A stretch of DNA of 64,000 nt from BRH-c25 sp035627615 (GTDB taxonomy: Bacteria; Bacillota; Clostridia; Lutisporales; Lutisporaceae), in the NCBI GenBank assembly GCA_035627615.1, contig DASPLL010000048.1, forward strand, positions 1 to 64,000, written 5' to 3'. Positions 61,765 to 64,000 of this stretch are shown piece by piece. Numbering within the stretch: the stretch's first letter is position 1; every line of letters begins with the position of its first letter. The translations under genes were made by a program, and so were the position numbers. Below the pieces are notes generated by a model. It searched no databases and was not told the DNA's origin. It worked only from the letters and a program-made list of their open reading frames with translations.

Positions 61765-63304
61765 GAAATTTTTTTCAAACATGTTCCGCTATTTTCTAAA
61801 ACCACTGTTTTTACTGCCCTTCACCGTAATAAAGCTTATTTTTATGATGCTTAATACCCTGCTCAGTACAATTTCAGAAAAAATACGGCTTTCCATAACC
61901 TTCAGAATGACCCTTGTATATACCTTCGTCATTACCAACATATTGATACTATTGAGCGCAGGTGTCCTGTTCGGCGGGTTGGCCTATATCATGAGAAGTG
62001 AAGGAAATGATCTGCATAAGGATTTTACCCTGGTATCTGCCTATATTGAAGAAAACCCCGGGATGCCGGCTTCTCAAATAGACAGGCTTTCAGAAACAAG
62101 CGGCAGGAGTATAACAATTTTCGATGAAAACCTCAAACCGCTTTATACAACTGAAAAAACTCCCGGCTCTGCAGTTTTTATCAATGGGAGTGTCAGCAGA
62201 AACACACTGATTGAATCGGATAACACAATGCTCATAGGAAATCCCGGACGTCCCGATACGGACATTCCTGCCTGGCTGTTCAACCAATACGGCTTTGTCA
62301 TGATATACAATAACAGTATGATCAAGGATTCAAAAATGCATTATATACAAATTGTTGACAAGCTGACTGAAGAGACCGAGTATGCAGGCATATTCATTGT
62401 AACACTTGCTGTCCTGGATATATTCTTTATCCTCCTAATTATACTTATAGGCTCTACAGCAAGCAAAAGGCTGCTGAAGCCCGTGAAAGTGATGACAGAT
62501 ACAGTACAAAACATTTCTATCAACCAGTTAGGCACGAGGCTTGACGTCAGAGGCTCCAAAAATGAGCTGAAGGACCTGGCAAAGACCTTTAACAGCATGC
62601 TTGACAGAATACAGCTGGCCTATGACCGGCAGAACCAATTTGTTTCAGATGCCTCCCATGAGCTAAGGACTCCGATATCAGTCATTCAAGGCTATGCAAG
62701 CTTGTTGGACCGCTGGGGCAAAGAGGACGTACAGGTTCTGGAAGAGTCAATAGCAGCGATCAAAAGCGAGTCTGAGAACATGAAGGACCTGATAGAAAAG
62801 CTACTTTTCCTTGCCCGGGGAGACAAGGATACCCAGAAGCTTGAAAAAGAGGATTTCAGCATTGATGAGCTTATGGATGAAGTTATCAGAGAAACAGAAC
62901 TGATCGACAAAACTCATGAAATATCCTGCCTCAGGAAAGAGAATCTCCTGCTCAATGCAGACCGCGGGCTGCTCAAGGAAGCAATCCGGATCTTCGTAGA
63001 TAACAGTGTGAAATATACTCCCGAGGGTGGAAAAATAAAGCTGGAATGCTATTTGGAGAATCATGCGGCAGTAATTACCATTGAAGATACAGGCACCGGC
63101 ATCTCAGAAAAGGATCTGCCTCATATTTTTGACCGCTTCTATAGGGCCGACAAGTCCAGAACAAAGCAAACCGGCGGCACCGGCCTGGGTATGGCAATAG
63201 CAAAATGGATAATCCTGAAGCATGACGGTACAATAAAAGTACAAAGCAAAATCAATGTCGGCACGAAAATTTACATTACAATTCCTGTATTGAAAAAATC
63301 ATAG
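61754..63304 (+). CDS. Sensor histidine kinase 2
   Basis: 516 residues. It has an extra N-terminal hydrophobic segment (YFLKPLFLLPFTVIKLIFMML) before the usual TM1 (VITNILILLSAGVLFGGLAYI), then an extracellular domain, TM2 (IFIVTLAVLDIFFILLIILIG), HAMP, H-box SDASHELRTPIS, N box (VDNSVKYTPEGG), G1 (EDTGTGIS), F (FDRFYRADK) and G2 (GGTGLGMAIA). Paralogue of kinase 1. The extra segment may interact with membrane partners. Signal unknown. Confidence 0.96.
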   Translation: MRIKKFFSNMFRYFLKPLFLLPFTVIKLIFMMLNTLLSTISEKIRLSITFRMTLVYTFVITNILILLSAGVLFGGLAYIMRSEGNDLHKDFTLVSAYIEENPGMPASQIDRLSETSGRSITIFDENLKPLYTTEKTPGSAVFINGSVSRNTLIESDNTMLIGNPGRPDTDIPAWLFNQYGFVMIYNNSMIKDSKMHYIQIVDKLTEETEYAGIFIVTLAVLDIFFILLIILIGSTASKRLLKPVKVMTDTVQNISINQLGTRLDVRGSKNELKDLAKTFNSMLDRIQLAYDRQNQFVSDASHELRTPISVIQGYASLLDRWGKEDVQVLEESIAAIKSESENMKDLIEKLLFLARGDKDTQKLEKEDFSIDELMDEVIRETELIDKTHEISCLRKENLLLNADRGLLKEAIRIFVDNSVKYTPEGGKIKLECYLENHAAVITIEDTGTGISEKDLPHIFDRFYRADKSRTKQTGGTGLGMAIAKWIILKHDGTIKVQSKINVGTKIYITIPVLKKS

Positions 63305-63448
63305 GAACAAAATCATGAATTCCTCCATCTAATAAAGCGAAACAAAAAAATCCTTGCATTATAACAGGCCTACCGGCCTTTACAAATGGTCGACCTGAGG
63401 CTGGCTGTGCAGATGGGATGCAAGCTGAAAAACCAGGAGGAATTAAAA

Positions 63449-63955
63449 ATGATAAAAAACAAAGCGATTCATGCTATGATCATAGGCACCTGCATATTTG
63501 CAAATACAATAGCCGGTGTCTATGCCGACACAACTGACGTTGAACTTAAGGCTCCGGATCAGGTTATGCAGGTAACTGTTCAGGATGAACTGACCAAAAA
63601 ACAAAGCGAGATTGATCAGTATGTATTTGAAAAACATGCAAAGGACTTCGCTGACAAAGGCATTACAGTAACAAATACCGGAGTGATCGGCGATGTTGTG
63701 GAAGTGGGTATCACACCGTATAATGAAGAGAATGCCAAGTATATCTATGATATATTCGGCAAAGAAGATGTAAAGGTGGTTGAAGGAATACAGGCCGTGA
63801 CTTTTGGAGCAGACGGCGCTGCACAGGATGTTACAATACAGATAGAATCAGCACCCATAGAAGCACAAACAATAGCAGCACCGGCAGAAAAAGAAGCTTC
63901 ACCAATTGCAGCCTTTTTCAGCAGCATCTGGGAATGGATCAAGAATATATACTAA
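63449..63955 (+). CDS. Secreted protein of unknown function
   Basis: 168 residues. Signal peptide (MIKNKAIHAMIIGTCIFANTIAGVYA). The mature part is a small alpha/beta domain (ITVTNTGVIGDVVEVGITPYNEENAKYIYDIFGKEDVKVVEGI), followed by an Ala/Pro/Glu linker and a short C-terminal hydrophobic-aromatic helix (FFSSIWEWIKNIY) that could touch the membrane. The ATG at 63449 follows AGGAGG. No family recognised. It follows the kinase 2 gene by 144 bp. Confidence 0.85.
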   Translation: MIKNKAIHAMIIGTCIFANTIAGVYADTTDVELKAPDQVMQVTVQDELTKKQSEIDQYVFEKHAKDFADKGITVTNTGVIGDVVEVGITPYNEENAKYIYDIFGKEDVKVVEGIQAVTFGADGAAQDVTIQIESAPIEAQTIAAPAEKEASPIAAFFSSIWEWIKNIY

Positions 63956-63976
63956 TTCAATAAAGCATACAAAAAC

Positions 63977-64000
63977 GATAGCTTGTTGACGCAAGCTGTC
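63977..64000 (+). terminator. Possible terminator cut by the window edge
   Basis: GATAGCTTG pairs with CAAGCTGTC (one wobble) around TTGACG. The sequence after it is outside the window, so a T tract cannot be checked. Confidence 0.5.

Noticed and set aside
63340..63448. Possible c-di-GMP-I type riboswitch before the last secreted protein
   Set aside because: A GGGATGCAAGCTG phrase is reminiscent of the GGGACGCAAAGC core, but the paired stems and the second half of the motif are absent.

Overview
The window looks like chromosome of a spore-forming, low-GC Gram-positive anaerobe of the class Clostridia. The evidence is the ctsR-mcsA-mcsB-clpC-radA-disA cluster with carD, a PIN/TRAM membrane protein and ispD; a CotF-type spore coat protein; an SLH-anchored surface protein; a ferredoxin-linked aldehyde oxidoreductase; and strong GGAGG ribosome binding sites throughout. 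I saw no rRNA, tRNA, CRISPR array, phage or transposase gene. The species cannot be named from this sequence.

Layout. 1-6.9 kb: a very large, GC-rich secreted repeat protein whose 3' end lies outside the window, a response regulator with a SARP-like output region, and the wreck of a 7TM histidine kinase. The surface gene and the kinase remnant are preceded by the same 23-bp promoter element. 7-17.7 kb: the stress and genome-maintenance block (ispD, PIN/TRAM, carD, disA, radA, clpC, mcsB, mcsA, ctsR), with a consensus CtsR operator at its head. 17.9-32 kb: small proteins, an EF-G paralogue, an Fe-S aldo/keto reductase, an ABC exporter, coat proteins, an M16C peptidase, an NDH-2/DoxX fusion and a DegV protein. 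32.3-46.4 kb: an efflux and signalling island with a Crp/Fnr regulator, an ECF sigma factor, two complete MacAB-like exporters on either side of a response regulator/kinase pair, an MFS transporter behind a leader peptide and attenuator, a tocopherol-cyclase-like protein and a MATE transporter. 46.5-57.7 kb: aldehyde oxidoreductase with its polyferredoxin, a YcdB/SLH surface protein, a B3/B4 protein, a DEAD-box helicase, HflC/HflK, a quinone-reductase-like protein and a YbaK deacylase. 57.8-64 kb: envelope genes (lipoprotein, L,D-transpeptidase, LysM protein, UBA/DUF4342 protein), a second response regulator/kinase pair and a secreted protein.

The spaces between genes are unusually structured. 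Three unrelated families of small non-coding repeats can be recognised by eye: (i) hairpins with a conserved loop and co-varying arms at 53.6, 55.8 and 59.3 kb; (ii) palindromes sharing conserved ends at 10.4, 20.6 and 43.8 kb; (iii) elements built of 8-bp GGTTNCGR units at 22.7 and 31.0 kb, one bounded by 14/15 terminal inverted repeats. Together with the SARP-type promoter pair and the leader-peptide attenuator, these are the most interesting parts of the window.
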